Shown: positions 22,899 to 32,144, counted from the first letter of the stretch. The stretch is DNA of 64,000 bases from Elusimicrobiota bacterium (GCA_023249645.1 JAHFCF010000003.1:1-64000), one strand, 5' to 3'. Numbers and translations are program-made. Notes: a model not told the origin generated them from the letters alone.

Positions 22899-23551
22899 TG
22901 GGCTGGCATCCTGAAGCCTTGCCGCCGCGAGCCAGGGAACTGGCGCGGTCCTTGAAGCGTCTGGAATGGCTGAGCCGCTTCTATCTGGCCGGCGGAACGG
23001 CACTGGCCCTTCAGCTGGGGCATCGGATTTCGGTCGATCTGGACTTTTTCTCCCCGGAGGAGTTCGATTCCCGTCAGAGAGAGGAGTTCAAGGCGCAGCT
23101 CTCGCGTCTTCCAGGATTCAAGGTCAGAGAAGAACAGGAGGGGACCCTGCATGTCCTGCTGGACGGTGTCGAGACGAGTTTCCTGCACTATCGCTACCCT
23201 CTTCTGCGGAAGACTGCGCATTGGCAAGGTCTGCGGATCGCTTCCATGGCGGACATCGGCCTGATGAAGATCGGCGCCATCATCGGCCGCGGAGCGAGAA
23301 AGGATTTCATCGATTTGCGCGAAATATGCCGGACGATCCCCCTGGCTTCTCTTTTGAAGTTGTCCTTTAAGAAATTTCCTGATGCGGAAGATTTTCTCTT
23401 CCAAGCCTCCAAGGCGCTGGTCTATTTTGAGGACGCGCAGCTGAGTCCGAGCCCCAAGATTTTGCGCAAGGGAGCCTGGGATGAGGTTAAGGCTTATTTT
23501 GTCCGCGAGGCTCCCCAAGCTTGGAGAGCGGCGACCCTGCCTGTATCCTGA
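22898..23551 (+). CDS. AbiEii/AbiGii-type nucleotidyltransferase (toxin)
   Basis: The frame extends upstream, but ATG 22898, coupled to the antitoxin stop, gives the family start. The 217-residue protein contains FYLAGGTALALQLGHRISVD followed by LDFF, the PF08843 nucleotidyltransferase signature with the metal-binding Asp pair. The block MKIGAIIGRGARKDFIDL is typical of the C-terminal half. Family members are NTP-transferring toxins, for example acting on tRNA acceptor ends in type IV abortive-infection systems. Target and activity here are unknown. It is followed by tRNA-Val 65 bases downstream. Confidence 0.85.
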   Translation: MGWHPEALPPRARELARSLKRLEWLSRFYLAGGTALALQLGHRISVDLDFFSPEEFDSRQREEFKAQLSRLPGFKVREEQEGTLHVLLDGVETSFLHYRYPLLRKTAHWQGLRIASMADIGLMKIGAIIGRGARKDFIDLREICRTIPLASLLKLSFKKFPDAEDFLFQASKALVYFEDAQLSPSPKILRKGAWDEVKAYFVREAPQAWRAATLPVS

Positions 23552-23616
23552 TTCCTTTCCTTGTTTCGCGAGAGATATTTTGATATTGTCACTCTCATTC
23601 GTATAAGTATTAATAT

Positions 23617-23691
23617 GCCCAGTTGGCGCAGTGGTAGCGCGTTCCCTTGACATGGGAAAGGTCATAGGTTCAAATCCTATACTGGGCACCA
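23617..23691 (+). tRNA. tRNA-Val (GAC)
   Basis: Seven-base acceptor stem GCCCAGT/ACTGGGC, D arm with AGTGGTA, anticodon stem TTCCC/GGGAA with loop TTGACAT (anticodon GAC), T loop GTTCAAATCC, and encoded CCA end. A TATAAG box lies at 23602-23607. Confidence 0.95.
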
Positions 23692-23711
23692 TTTATGGAC
23701 AAGGAGTGTTG

Positions 23712-25469
23712 ATGCCGAAGACCGCGCCGGACTTGGAAACCATGCGCCACTCGGCCTCCCATGTGATGGCGCAGGCAGTGGTCGCGCTCTTTCCCGGCAC
23801 GAAGCTCGCCATCGGCCCCGCCATCGACGACGGCTTCTACTACGACTTCGACTGCCCGCACCAGTTCGTCCCTGAGGACCTGCCCCGCATCGAGAACCGC
23901 ATGCGCGAGATCGTGGCGGCGCAGCAGAAATTCTCGCGCGTCGTGCGTCCCAAGGAAGAAGCGCACAAGATCCTGGAGAGCGCCGGCGAGAAGCTGAAGA
24001 TCGAGCTTTTGGACGGCATCGCGGACGCGACGGTCAGCTTCTACGAGAACGGTCCCTTCTCGGACATGTGCCGCGGCCCTCACGTCGCGCACACGGGTGA
24101 GATCGGCCCCTTCAAGCTGACATCGATCGCCGGGGCCTATTGGCGCGGCGACGAGACCCGGCCCATGCTCCAGCGCATCTATGGCGTCGCCTTTGCGACC
24201 GCGGTTGAGCTGGAGGCGCACCTGAAGATGCTCGAGGAGGCCAAGGCCCGCGACCACCGCAAGCTCGGTGCCGAGCTGGGACTGTTCAGCATCGACAACG
24301 CGACGGGCCCCGGGCTCGTCCTGTGGCATCCCAAGGGCGCGCGCGTGCGCCTGGCCATCGAGGACTGGCTCAAGGCCGAGGCGACCAGGCGCGGCTACGA
24401 GTGGATCTTCACTCCGCACATCGCCCAGCTCTCGCTCTGGCAGACCTCCGGCCACGCGGATTTCTTCCGCGAGAACATGTTTGAGCCCATCGAGGTGGAG
24501 AAGGCGGCCTATCAGCTCAAGCCCATGAACTGCCCCTTCCACATCCTCATCTACAAGAGCCGATTGCACAGCTACCGAGAGCTGCCCCTGCGTCTGGCCG
24601 AGCTGGGCACGGTCTATCGCTACGAGCGCTCCGGGGTTCTCCACGGCCTTCTGCGGGTGCGGGGCTTCACGCAGGACGACGCGCACATCTTCTGCGCTCC
24701 GGAGACGATCGAGTCCGAGGTCGACGGCTGCATCGATTTCGCCCTGGCGGCCTTGAAGACTTTCGGCTTCGAGAAATATGCCGTGGAACTTTCCACCTGG
24801 GATCCGCAGAAGTCCGGCCAGTACAGCGGCGCGGCCGCGGACTGGGAGCGCGCTCAGAAAGCCTTGGAGACCGTGCTCCAGCGGCGGGATATCGCGTTCA
24901 GCGTCAAGCAAGGCGAGGCCGCTTTCTACGGCCCCAAGATCGATTTCAAGCTCATCGACGCCATCGGCCGCTCCTGGCAGCTGACCACCATCCAGTTCGA
25001 CTTCAACCTGCCTGAGAAATTCGATTTGGAATACGTGGCCGAGGGGGGAGAGCGGCGCCGGCCGTTCATGGTGCACCGGGCGCTTTTGGGCTCCTTGGAG
25101 CGCTTCTTCGGCATCCTCATCGAGAATTATGCCGGCAAGTTCCCCCTGTGGCTCTCGCCCGTCCAGGTCAAGATCCTGACCCTCACCGACGCCCAGGCCG
25201 AGCCGGCCCGCGCCTTGGCGCAGCGCCTTCAGGCCGCGGGTCTGCGCGTGGAACTGGACCTGCGCCCCGAGAAGGTCGGCGCCAAGGTGCGCGACGCCTC
25301 TCTGGAGAAGGTCCCCGTCATGGTCATCCTCGGTCCGAGGGACGTGGCCGCCGGACTCCTTTGCGTGCGTCTGCGCGACGGCCGCCAGCTCAACGGGGTC
25401 AGGGAGGACGAGGTCGTCGCCAAGCTCAAGTCGGAAATCTCCGAACGAAGGTTGACCTCAGCTTTATGA
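23712..25469 (+). CDS. thrS: Threonyl-tRNA synthetase lacking the TGS domain
   Basis: ATG 23712 follows AAGGAG and 20 bases after the tRNA. The 585-residue protein starts directly with the editing domain (ETMRHSASHVMAQAV); the N-terminal TGS domain of full-length ThrRS is missing. Class II motifs are present: MNCPFHILIYKS with the zinc-binding Cys, motif 2 in YRYERSGVLHGLLRVRGFTQ, and motif 3 in HRALLGSLERFFGILIENYA. An anticodon-binding domain follows (LSPVQVKILTLTD to the end). SAD-type editing residues (DMCRGPHV) are present. TGS-less forms occur in several lineages. The stop overlaps the next ATG by 4 bases. Confidence 0.95.
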   Translation: MPKTAPDLETMRHSASHVMAQAVVALFPGTKLAIGPAIDDGFYYDFDCPHQFVPEDLPRIENRMREIVAAQQKFSRVVRPKEEAHKILESAGEKLKIELLDGIADATVSFYENGPFSDMCRGPHVAHTGEIGPFKLTSIAGAYWRGDETRPMLQRIYGVAFATAVELEAHLKMLEEAKARDHRKLGAELGLFSIDNATGPGLVLWHPKGARVRLAIEDWLKAEATRRGYEWIFTPHIAQLSLWQTSGHADFFRENMFEPIEVEKAAYQLKPMNCPFHILIYKSRLHSYRELPLRLAELGTVYRYERSGVLHGLLRVRGFTQDDAHIFCAPETIESEVDGCIDFALAALKTFGFEKYAVELSTWDPQKSGQYSGAAADWERAQKALETVLQRRDIAFSVKQGEAAFYGPKIDFKLIDAIGRSWQLTTIQFDFNLPEKFDLEYVAEGGERRRPFMVHRALLGSLERFFGILIENYAGKFPLWLSPVQVKILTLTDAQAEPARALAQRLQAAGLRVELDLRPEKVGAKVRDASLEKVPVMVILGPRDVAAGLLCVRLRDGRQLNGVREDEVVAKLKSEISERRLTSAL

Positions 25470-28400
25470 AAATCTTAATCACAGTCTGCTTCTTCTTCAT
25501 GCCGCTCTCGGTTGAGGCGCGCAGCATCCAGGCGGCGCTCGAAGATGAAGCGTTCGTCTCGGCCGCGCAGATGTTCCAGGAGACCGGCCGCGACAAGATG
25601 GCCGTGGTCCAGGCTTTCGAGAGCTTCCTGACGCAGTTTTCAGACAGTCCGCGCGCGGCTGACGCGGCCTTCATGTCCGGCGAATCCTACCTGGAGCAGG
25701 CCCTCTCCGTTCTCAAGGCCGAGTCCACCTCCCGGAAGAACTCCAGCGAGCGCAACGCGTCCGCGTCGCCCAATCCCGCGGCGACATCGGCTTTGGAGAG
25801 CGCCCGCAAGGCCTTCCAGCAGGTCGTCGGCAACAAGAAGTCCGGTCTGGCCCCCTCGGCGCAGTATCGGCTGGGAGAGGTCTCTTACGACCAGGGCGAT
25901 TGGAACAAGGCCGTGGAGGACTTCAAGGCCGTCCAGGACCGATTCCCCAAGTCCTACATCGTGCCCGAGGCCTTTTTGGGAGTCATCTATGCGGATCTGG
26001 CTCTGGAGCAGTTCTCTCAAGCCGAAGCCAATCTCTTCCTCCTCGCCGAGACCTATCCCGTCTTCCTGAACGAGCCCATGGTGCTTTACGCCAAGGGCAT
26101 CGTGGCCCTGCACAAGGGCGACTATTCCGCCGCCGAGTCGGCCTTGAAGGCCGTCAAGTCCGCCGAGGCCCAGTACTATTTGGGGAAGACCTATCTCCTC
26201 TCCAAACGCGCGTATCTTGCGGCCGCGGCTTTTGAGAACCTCATCCGCGATCATCCGGAATCGGACCTCAAGGAAGAGGCGCAGTTCTTCATCGGCGACT
26301 CCTTCTTCCTGGCCGAGGATTACGACGGCGCGATCACCAAGTACCAGCGCTTCCTCTCCCTCTATCCGGACAGCAAGCTGCACGTCTGCGCCATGTTCCG
26401 CATCGGCGCTTCCTACTTCCAGAAGAAGGACTTCGTGCAGGCGCGCGCCAACTTCCAGACCATCATCGACCGTTATCCCCAGGATTTCTTCGCGCCCATC
26501 GCGCAGTATTTCATCGCCGAGTCCTATCTCGTCTCCAATCAGATGCGCGAGGCCATGTTCTCCTACACCCGGGTCATCACCCAATACCCGGAGACGGTCA
26601 AGATCACGCCCTTGGCCTACTACAAGCTGGCTTGGACGAGCTTCCAGGTCGGCGGTGATTACGCCCAGACGATCGAGACCTGCAACAAGTTCCTGGCCCT
26701 CTATCCCTCCAACCCCCTGGCCAAGAACGTCTACCTCATCATGGGCAACGCCTTGATCAAGATGAAGCACTTGCAGGAGGCCACCGCGGCGCTGCAGCGC
26801 ATCGTGGACATGGCCCCCGCTTCGGACATCGCCGAGCAGGCCCTCTTCAGCATCCTGCAAACCCAGTTCAACCAGAAGGCTTTCGACATGATCCTGACGT
26901 CGTATCAGTTCATCTTCCGCCATCTGCCTCCCTCTCGGTCCAAGTGGCGCAGCCTGAGCTATCTCTACGCGGCTGAGGCGTACCTCGGCCTCAATCAGAT
27001 CGATGAAGCCAAGTCCATCTACGACATGGTCCTCAAGGTCTATCCGGACGAGGCGGCCGCCTTCTACGCCCAGGACGGTCTGGCGTGGGCCTACGCCTAC
27101 AAGGGCGAGGATGACAAGGCCCTGGAGGCGCGCCAGAAGCTCAAGGCGATGCTCTCCGCCGTGTCATCGACTTACAGCTTCTCCGGCATCAACGAGCTCG
27201 GCATCGCGGACAGCCTCTTCAATCAAAAGTCCTATGACGACGCCTATCAGCTCTACATCAAGTTCGTGGACAACAATGCCAAGGCCGCGGAAGCTCCGGC
27301 CGTCCTGTACAAGGCCGCCATGTGCCTGTATCATCAGCACTATTACACCCAGGCCATCGAGACGTGGCAGCGGCTCCAGGCCCGCTACCCGCAGGCTCCT
27401 GAGACGGCCGTGGCCGTGTTCCAGGCGGCCGACACCCTGTTCCGAGCGCCGAAGTATCCCGAGGCCATCGCCGCCTACCGGGACATCATCGCCAACTATC
27501 CGACCAATCCTCAGCTGCCCATGGCGTCTCTGCGCATCGCTCAGGCGTATTTCAACGCCCACGACGACGCCGAGGCCTTGAAGCAGGTGCGCGAGCTCAT
27601 CGCCAAGCATCCCAAAGCCTCCGAGGTGGGAGATGCCATGGAGCTCGTGGAAGGCGTCTTCGACCGTTCCCCGCAGTCCAATTTCAAGGCCTTCTTCAGG
27701 GATATCGTCGCCTCCAATGTGTCGACTCTCGCGGCCGGAGAGGCCCAGTTCCGCATGGCCCGGCGCTGTTTTGAGTCGAAGGATTTTGCTGGTGCCGCCG
27801 CCGAGTTCCAGAAGTTCAGCGTGGACTTCACCAACCACCCGCAGGTGGCCAAGGCCCAGTTCCTGCTCGGGGAAAGTTATTTCAACCTCAATGACTACGC
27901 CCATGCCAGCCCGGCTTACGAGCGCCTGCTCAACAACTTCGACAAGAGCGATGACACGCCCCTGGCGCTCTTCCATCTCGCCAGTTCCAGCTTCGCCCTC
28001 AAGAAATACGACGATGCGGTCAAGTATTATGGACGCCTCATCGACGAATATCCCAAGCTCGATTACATCAAGGAGACCCAGTTCAACCTGGCCCTGACCT
28101 ACAAGGCCATGGGAAAATCCGACCTGGCCCAATACTCCTATCAGAAGTACATCGGCATGGTGCCTGAGAAGGATCCGATGGTTTTGTCCGCCCTCTGGGA
28201 GATCTTCGCCCTGCAGAAGGACCGCCGCGATTATGACGGAGCCCTGGGGACCCTGCAGAGGATCCAGGAGAGCGTCCAGCCCGGCTCGGACACGGTCCTG
28301 GAGGCCATCTACCGGATGGCCGAGGTCTATGGGACCATGAACAGGCCGGATGAGGCCCAGAACTGCTGGGAGCGCCTGCGGGCCATGAAGCCGGCCAACA

Positions 28401-28684
28401 ACCCCTTCCGCATCGACTCTCTCATCAAGCTGGGGGAGGCGTACGAAAAGGCTCAGGATCTGGACCGCGCTGTGGCGGTCTACGAAGATCTGGCCCGCAA
28501 CGCGCCCAAGGACATCGCGCAGTCGGCGGCCGCCCGTGCCGCGGCTCTGCGCGGCGGCCGCCCGGCCAAGCAGCCGGTTTCCGGGCGCAAGGCAGTGCGC
28601 GAGAGCCCTGTTCCCGCCGCTCCACAGAAGCAGCAGAATAAAAAAACGGACCTTCCCGGAATGTCGGAGTCGGAGAATCCCTAG
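25466..28684 (+). CDS. Large exported TPR protein of an ExbB/ExbD/TonB operon
   Basis: The start used is the ATG overlapping the thrS stop, which gives a signal peptide (MKILITVCFFFMPLSVEA). The 1072-residue product is almost entirely tetratricopeptide-like repeats of the YbgF/BamD type (A-x-Y-x-LGE and Y-x2-YP spacing, for example AQYRLGEVSYDQGDWNKAV and FLLGESYFNLNDYAHASPAY). A Lys/Pro-rich tail of about 50 residues ends it. It should be a periplasmic or outer-membrane scaffold. The position ahead of exbB-exbD-exbD-tonB suggests that it works with a proton-driven trans-envelope machine. ThrS is translationally coupled to it, an unusual pairing. Confidence 0.85.
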   Translation: MKILITVCFFFMPLSVEARSIQAALEDEAFVSAAQMFQETGRDKMAVVQAFESFLTQFSDSPRAADAAFMSGESYLEQALSVLKAESTSRKNSSERNASASPNPAATSALESARKAFQQVVGNKKSGLAPSAQYRLGEVSYDQGDWNKAVEDFKAVQDRFPKSYIVPEAFLGVIYADLALEQFSQAEANLFLLAETYPVFLNEPMVLYAKGIVALHKGDYSAAESALKAVKSAEAQYYLGKTYLLSKRAYLAAAAFENLIRDHPESDLKEEAQFFIGDSFFLAEDYDGAITKYQRFLSLYPDSKLHVCAMFRIGASYFQKKDFVQARANFQTIIDRYPQDFFAPIAQYFIAESYLVSNQMREAMFSYTRVITQYPETVKITPLAYYKLAWTSFQVGGDYAQTIETCNKFLALYPSNPLAKNVYLIMGNALIKMKHLQEATAALQRIVDMAPASDIAEQALFSILQTQFNQKAFDMILTSYQFIFRHLPPSRSKWRSLSYLYAAEAYLGLNQIDEAKSIYDMVLKVYPDEAAAFYAQDGLAWAYAYKGEDDKALEARQKLKAMLSAVSSTYSFSGINELGIADSLFNQKSYDDAYQLYIKFVDNNAKAAEAPAVLYKAAMCLYHQHYYTQAIETWQRLQARYPQAPETAVAVFQAADTLFRAPKYPEAIAAYRDIIANYPTNPQLPMASLRIAQAYFNAHDDAEALKQVRELIAKHPKASEVGDAMELVEGVFDRSPQSNFKAFFRDIVASNVSTLAAGEAQFRMARRCFESKDFAGAAAEFQKFSVDFTNHPQVAKAQFLLGESYFNLNDYAHASPAYERLLNNFDKSDDTPLALFHLASSSFALKKYDDAVKYYGRLIDEYPKLDYIKETQFNLALTYKAMGKSDLAQYSYQKYIGMVPEKDPMVLSALWEIFALQKDRRDYDGALGTLQRIQESVQPGSDTVLEAIYRMAEVYGTMNRPDEAQNCWERLRAMKPANNPFRIDSLIKLGEAYEKAQDLDRAVAVYEDLARNAPKDIAQSAAARAAALRGGRPAKQPVSGRKAVRESPVPAAPQKQQNKKTDLPGMSESENP

Positions 28685-28701
28685 ACGGACAAGGAGAATC
28701 C

Positions 28702-29319
28702 ATGCTCGGAGATACCAGCATCTTGGCCATACTCAAAGAGAGCTTCACGCTCGTCATCCTCAGCTTCTGCTCGATGCTTTCGATCACGTTCATGTTCGAG
28801 CGCTGGTGGGCCTTCCGTAAGGCGCGCGGCAACGGCGACGCCATTTTGGCCCACGTGCAGAAGCTCCTGCAGGAGAACCGCATCGACATGGCCCAGCAGT
28901 ACTGCCATAAGCAGACCTCCGCGGTCGCACAGGTCGTTGCGTACGGCCTACTGCACTCGGCCCGGCCGCGCCGGGATTTAGACGAGCTCCTCGCCACCAA
29001 GCGTCTGGAGGAGCGCCAGAAGTTGGAGCGTTTCTTGGGAGTTCTGGGGACTCTGGGCAACATCTCGCCCTTCATCGGCCTCTTCGGGACGGTCGTGGGC
29101 ATCATCAAGGCTTTCCGCGACCTCGCCCTCTCCGGCGGCGGTGGCCCCGCAGTCGTGGCCAAGGGCATCGCCGAGGCCTTGGTCTCCACGGCCGGCGGGC
29201 TTTTAGTGGCCATCCCGGCAGTCATCATCTACAACTACTTCATGCGCCGCGCCAAGACCCTCTCGGTCGACATGGAGGTCGCTTCCACGCGGCTGATGGT
29301 CATCTTGGGAACGAAATAG
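28702..29319 (+). CDS. exbB: ExbB/TolQ/MotA-family proton channel protein
   Basis: The 205-residue inner-membrane protein has three membrane segments (about 12-32, 110-135, 155-178). The conserved core is GNISPFIGLFGTVVGIIKAF and AEALVSTAGGLLVAIPAVI. It forms the pentameric motor with ExbD. AAGGAG lies ahead of the ATG, 17 bases after the TPR gene. ExbB and TolQ cannot be separated by sequence alone, but the downstream TonB-type protein favours an Exb-like role. Confidence 0.92.
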   Translation: MLGDTSILAILKESFTLVILSFCSMLSITFMFERWWAFRKARGNGDAILAHVQKLLQENRIDMAQQYCHKQTSAVAQVVAYGLLHSARPRRDLDELLATKRLEERQKLERFLGVLGTLGNISPFIGLFGTVVGIIKAFRDLALSGGGGPAVVAKGIAEALVSTAGGLLVAIPAVIIYNYFMRRAKTLSVDMEVASTRLMVILGTK

Positions 29320-29325
29320 GACGCG

Positions 29326-29742
29326 ATGGCTTCTTCCTCTCAAAAGGCCGACGAGCCGATCACCGAGATCAACCTCACGCCCCTGGTGGACGTCTGCCTG
29401 GTCCTGGTCATCATCTTCATGGCCGTGGCGCCCATGGCCTTGACTGCGGGCATCGCGGTGCTCCATTCCCGGGCGAAAGCGGCGGAAGGCAAGGCGTCGA
29501 TCTCGGAGAACGTCCAGGTCAAGCTCGCTTTGGATGGTCGGATCACGGTCAACGGAGCGTCGGTTGCGCCAGGAGCTCTAGCCCAAAAAATCTCCGACGC
29601 CCTGGTGCGCAGCAAGGACAAGATGGTCATGGTCTCGGCCGATCAGGGCAACCGCGTGGGGCAGGTCGTGGAGATCCTCGACCTGGCCAAGCAGTGCGGG
29701 GCGGCCAAGGTCGCCATCCTTAAATCCGAGGGCCGGGGATAG
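29326..29742 (+). CDS. exbD: ExbD/TolR family protein, first copy
   Basis: The 138-residue protein has a short cytoplasmic N-terminus ending INLTPLVDVCLVLVIIFM, in which the Asp of the single membrane helix is the proton-carrying residue of ExbD/TolR. A periplasmic domain (about 50-138) follows. Two different ExbD subunits in one operon occur in other bacteria and suggest a mixed dimer. It starts 6 bases after exbB and ends one base before the next gene. Confidence 0.9.
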   Translation: MASSSQKADEPITEINLTPLVDVCLVLVIIFMAVAPMALTAGIAVLHSRAKAAEGKASISENVQVKLALDGRITVNGASVAPGALAQKISDALVRSKDKMVMVSADQGNRVGQVVEILDLAKQCGAAKVAILKSEGRG

Positions 29743-29743
29743 A

Positions 29744-30154
29744 ATGGCTCACGCCGCTCCAGAAGAGGAGGACATCGTCTCCGCCATCAATGTCACTCCC
29801 TTGGTCGACGTCTGTCTGGTCTTGGTCATCATCTTCATGGTGACAGCACCGATCCTCTCCGAACCGGTCATCAAGGTCCATCTCCCCAAGGCCCACACCA
29901 AGGAGGGCTCTGAGGCGGAGAAAATCACCATCACGCTGGGCAAGGACGGACACCTGGCCCTCGATTACAAGGAATATCCGGATTTCGCGGCGATGAAGCC
30001 GGAACTCCAGCTCAAGCTCGCCACGAGCGAGACGAAGCTCGTCGTCGTGAAGGCTGATGAAGATGCCTTGCATGGACGTTTGGTGGACATCATGGCCGAG
30101 GCCAAGGACGCGGGGGCCCAGTCCTTGACCATCGCCACGGAACACAAAAAATGA
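29744..30154 (+). CDS. exbD: ExbD/TolR family protein, second copy
   Basis: The 136-residue paralog of the preceding protein has the same INVTPLVDVCLVLVIIFM helix with the conserved Asp, then a different periplasmic domain (KVHLPKAHTKEGSEAEKITI). The stop overlaps the start of the tonB-like gene by 4 bases. Confidence 0.9.
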   Translation: MAHAAPEEEDIVSAINVTPLVDVCLVLVIIFMVTAPILSEPVIKVHLPKAHTKEGSEAEKITITLGKDGHLALDYKEYPDFAAMKPELQLKLATSETKLVVVKADEDALHGRLVDIMAEAKDAGAQSLTIATEHKK

Positions 30155-31200
30155 TGCAGTCGCGTTTGCCTGTTTCAGTGACGGCGTCCTTGACCCTGCA
30201 CGTCGGGGCCGTGGTCCTCTTCATCCGGCTCATGCAGGCGGGCCCCCAGATCCAGACCAAGACCATCTCGGACGTGGACCTCCTCATCCAGACGAAGGCG
30301 GCACCCGCGCATCGGGTGGCGGCGCCCAGCATGAAGGATTTTCTCAAGATGGCTTTGCCCACGCTGCCCAAGATCGCCCAGCCGCGCGGTCTTGACGTCA
30401 AGCTTCCCGACATCCAGAGGCCGCGTTTGGCTTCCGCGCCCAAGCTGGAGGATAAGGGCCGCCTGCAGTCTCTCGCCAAGCTGGAGAGTCTCGATCTTTC
30501 CAAGAGGCGCGTTTCGGCGGCGCAGATCGGATCGAAGCTCGAGGACCGTCGGGCTTCGAGCTTGGCCTCCCTGCCGCGTCTGGAGGATGTGGGCATGCAC
30601 AAGGTCAGGAATCTGCCTCAGGCCATGGCCTTGGAAGAGCAGCGTCAGCAAGCCGTGGCCCTGCAGGCCATCCACAGCATCGGCGGCCCGTCCATGCGCC
30701 AAGCCGGCGGAGCGGCCCCGGCGGCTCTTTTGCCCGAGGCCAGTCAGGCCCCCAGCGCGCACCTGGGAGAGAGGCCCGCGTCTTCCTTTCTTCCGTCGGC
30801 GCCTTCCCTTCTGCAGCCGCAGGCCGCCATCGAGCCGACCGTGCGCAAACAGATCGAGACGGCTACTCCGGCCGCGCCGCGGCGCCAGGCCGGCGCGCTG
30901 GCTGAGAAAAAGGGCGTCGAGATCGCAGGGCCCCTGGCCGACCGCAAGGTCGTCTCCTATGAGATCCCGGAGTTCCCGGCCTGGGCCAAGCGACAGGGCA
31001 TTTTGGAAGCCTCAGTCTCCATCCGCTTCTCCGTTGATCGCGAGGGCACGGTCCTTCCTGAGATGCGGGTCGAACGCACCTCGGGTTTCGGCGCTTTGGA
31101 CCGCTTGGCCATGGATTCCTTGACCCGCTGGAAGTTCGTGCCCATCGGCGCCAACGAGCGCCAATGGGGCGTCATCACCTTCCGTTTCGTCTTGGAGTGA
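30151..31200 (+). CDS. tonB: TonB-like protein
   Basis: The 349-residue protein has an N-terminal membrane anchor (SVTASLTLHVGAVVLFIRLM) with the Ser/His face seen in TonB and TolA. A long linker rich in Lys, Pro, Ala and Leu spans about residues 45-265. The C-terminal TonB domain has YEIPEFPAWAKRQGILEASV and SLTRWKFVPI. The linker should cross the periplasm and transmit force from ExbB/ExbD. No TonB-dependent receptor lies nearby; the giant TPR protein and the following exported protein are the likelier partners here. ATG 30154 is an alternative start. Confidence 0.88.
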   Translation: MMQSRLPVSVTASLTLHVGAVVLFIRLMQAGPQIQTKTISDVDLLIQTKAAPAHRVAAPSMKDFLKMALPTLPKIAQPRGLDVKLPDIQRPRLASAPKLEDKGRLQSLAKLESLDLSKRRVSAAQIGSKLEDRRASSLASLPRLEDVGMHKVRNLPQAMALEEQRQQAVALQAIHSIGGPSMRQAGGAAPAALLPEASQAPSAHLGERPASSFLPSAPSLLQPQAAIEPTVRKQIETATPAAPRRQAGALAEKKGVEIAGPLADRKVVSYEIPEFPAWAKRQGILEASVSIRFSVDREGTVLPEMRVERTSGFGALDRLAMDSLTRWKFVPIGANERQWGVITFRFVLE

Positions 31201-31202
31201 CT

Positions 31203-32138
31203 ATGAAGAGTGCTATCCTGAGCTTTCTGCTCGCATCGCCTGTTTTTGCGGCACCGAATCCGACCGCGCCGGCCGCGGGTTCCGGCTTTCCGACCGAGGT
31301 GGTGGTCAAGGGCGAAGGCGTCAATAAGCTCGACGTTGCCAAACCCGCGCTCAGCATCGATGTCGATCCTTTCGAGAGCATCCGTCCTTCCGTGGAACAG
31401 ACGGATCAGTCCCTTCTGTTGTCGGGCTCGCCGGCGAGCGTGTCCTGGAAGCGCACGCATCCTGATTTCCTGCACAACCACCGCGTCGTCGAGCCTTGGC
31501 GTCTCACCTTCAGCCAGCGCTTCGGCATCCCCCTGCGCGTACGCGACCAGTTGGGAGCGATCCTGGGCCGCAAGCTCGAGCCCAAGGAGTCCAAGCCTTA
31601 TGCGTGGAACCTCACCATCGCGGATGAGTCCGGGCGAGTCTTCCAGCATTACGAGAGCTCGAATGATCCTCCCGATGAGATCCTCTGGAGCGGACAGAAC
31701 GAGCAGGGCGATTGGATCCGGGCGGGGCGCTCTTACTCCGCGGTCTACACGTTCACCGATCCTTCCGGCGCGCGCTACACGCGGGTGGGCCGGCCTCTTC
31801 TGTTTAAGGGGGTTCTCCATCAGGAAGAGACGGGCCTCTTCATAACGCTGGATTCAGGCGTTCTTTTTGGCCGCGCCAAGAATGAGACGGAATTGGCTCA
31901 GCCGGCCGGCCTCGATCTCGTGCGCTCGGCGGTTGATGTGGTCAAGCGGCGCTTCTCCGGCATCCCCGTCGCCGTGCGCGTCTTCGCCGAAAGCAAGAAT
32001 CTTGCCGAGACCCAGGGCGCCGTCATCCAGAATTACCTCATCAAGCAGCTCATGACTATGACCAAGAATGTGTCCATGGAAGGCGCCCGCGCCGAGTTCT
32101 CCGAACAGCGTGTGGAAATCGTACTTCTAAATCGCTAA
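31203..32138 (+). CDS. Exported protein with FlgD-Ig-like and OmpA-like regions
   Basis: ATG 31203 lies just after the tonB stop and gives a signal peptide (MKSAILSFLLASPVFA). The 311-residue product has a central segment resembling the FlgD Ig fold (YAWNLTIADESGRVFQHYES, then ILWSGQNEQGDWIRAG). Its C-terminal 100 residues look like a degenerate OmpA peptidoglycan-binding domain (ITLDSGVLFGRAKNE, VRVFAESKNLAETQGAVI, RVEIVLLNR). It probably links the TPR/Exb/TonB machine to the envelope. Both domain calls are by eye. Confidence 0.6.
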   Translation: MKSAILSFLLASPVFAAPNPTAPAAGSGFPTEVVVKGEGVNKLDVAKPALSIDVDPFESIRPSVEQTDQSLLLSGSPASVSWKRTHPDFLHNHRVVEPWRLTFSQRFGIPLRVRDQLGAILGRKLEPKESKPYAWNLTIADESGRVFQHYESSNDPPDEILWSGQNEQGDWIRAGRSYSAVYTFTDPSGARYTRVGRPLLFKGVLHQEETGLFITLDSGVLFGRAKNETELAQPAGLDLVRSAVDVVKRRFSGIPVAVRVFAESKNLAETQGAVIQNYLIKQLMTMTKNVSMEGARAEFSEQRVEIVLLNR

Positions 32139-32144
32139 AATGAC

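Noticed and set aside
20306-23691. Integrated island with tRNA-Val as attachment site
   Set aside because: There is no integrase and no repeated copy of the tRNA 3' end; the modules lie on the 5' side of the tRNA.
23670-25076. 468-codon minus-strand frame
   Set aside because: It is antisense to thrS and would run into tRNA-Val.
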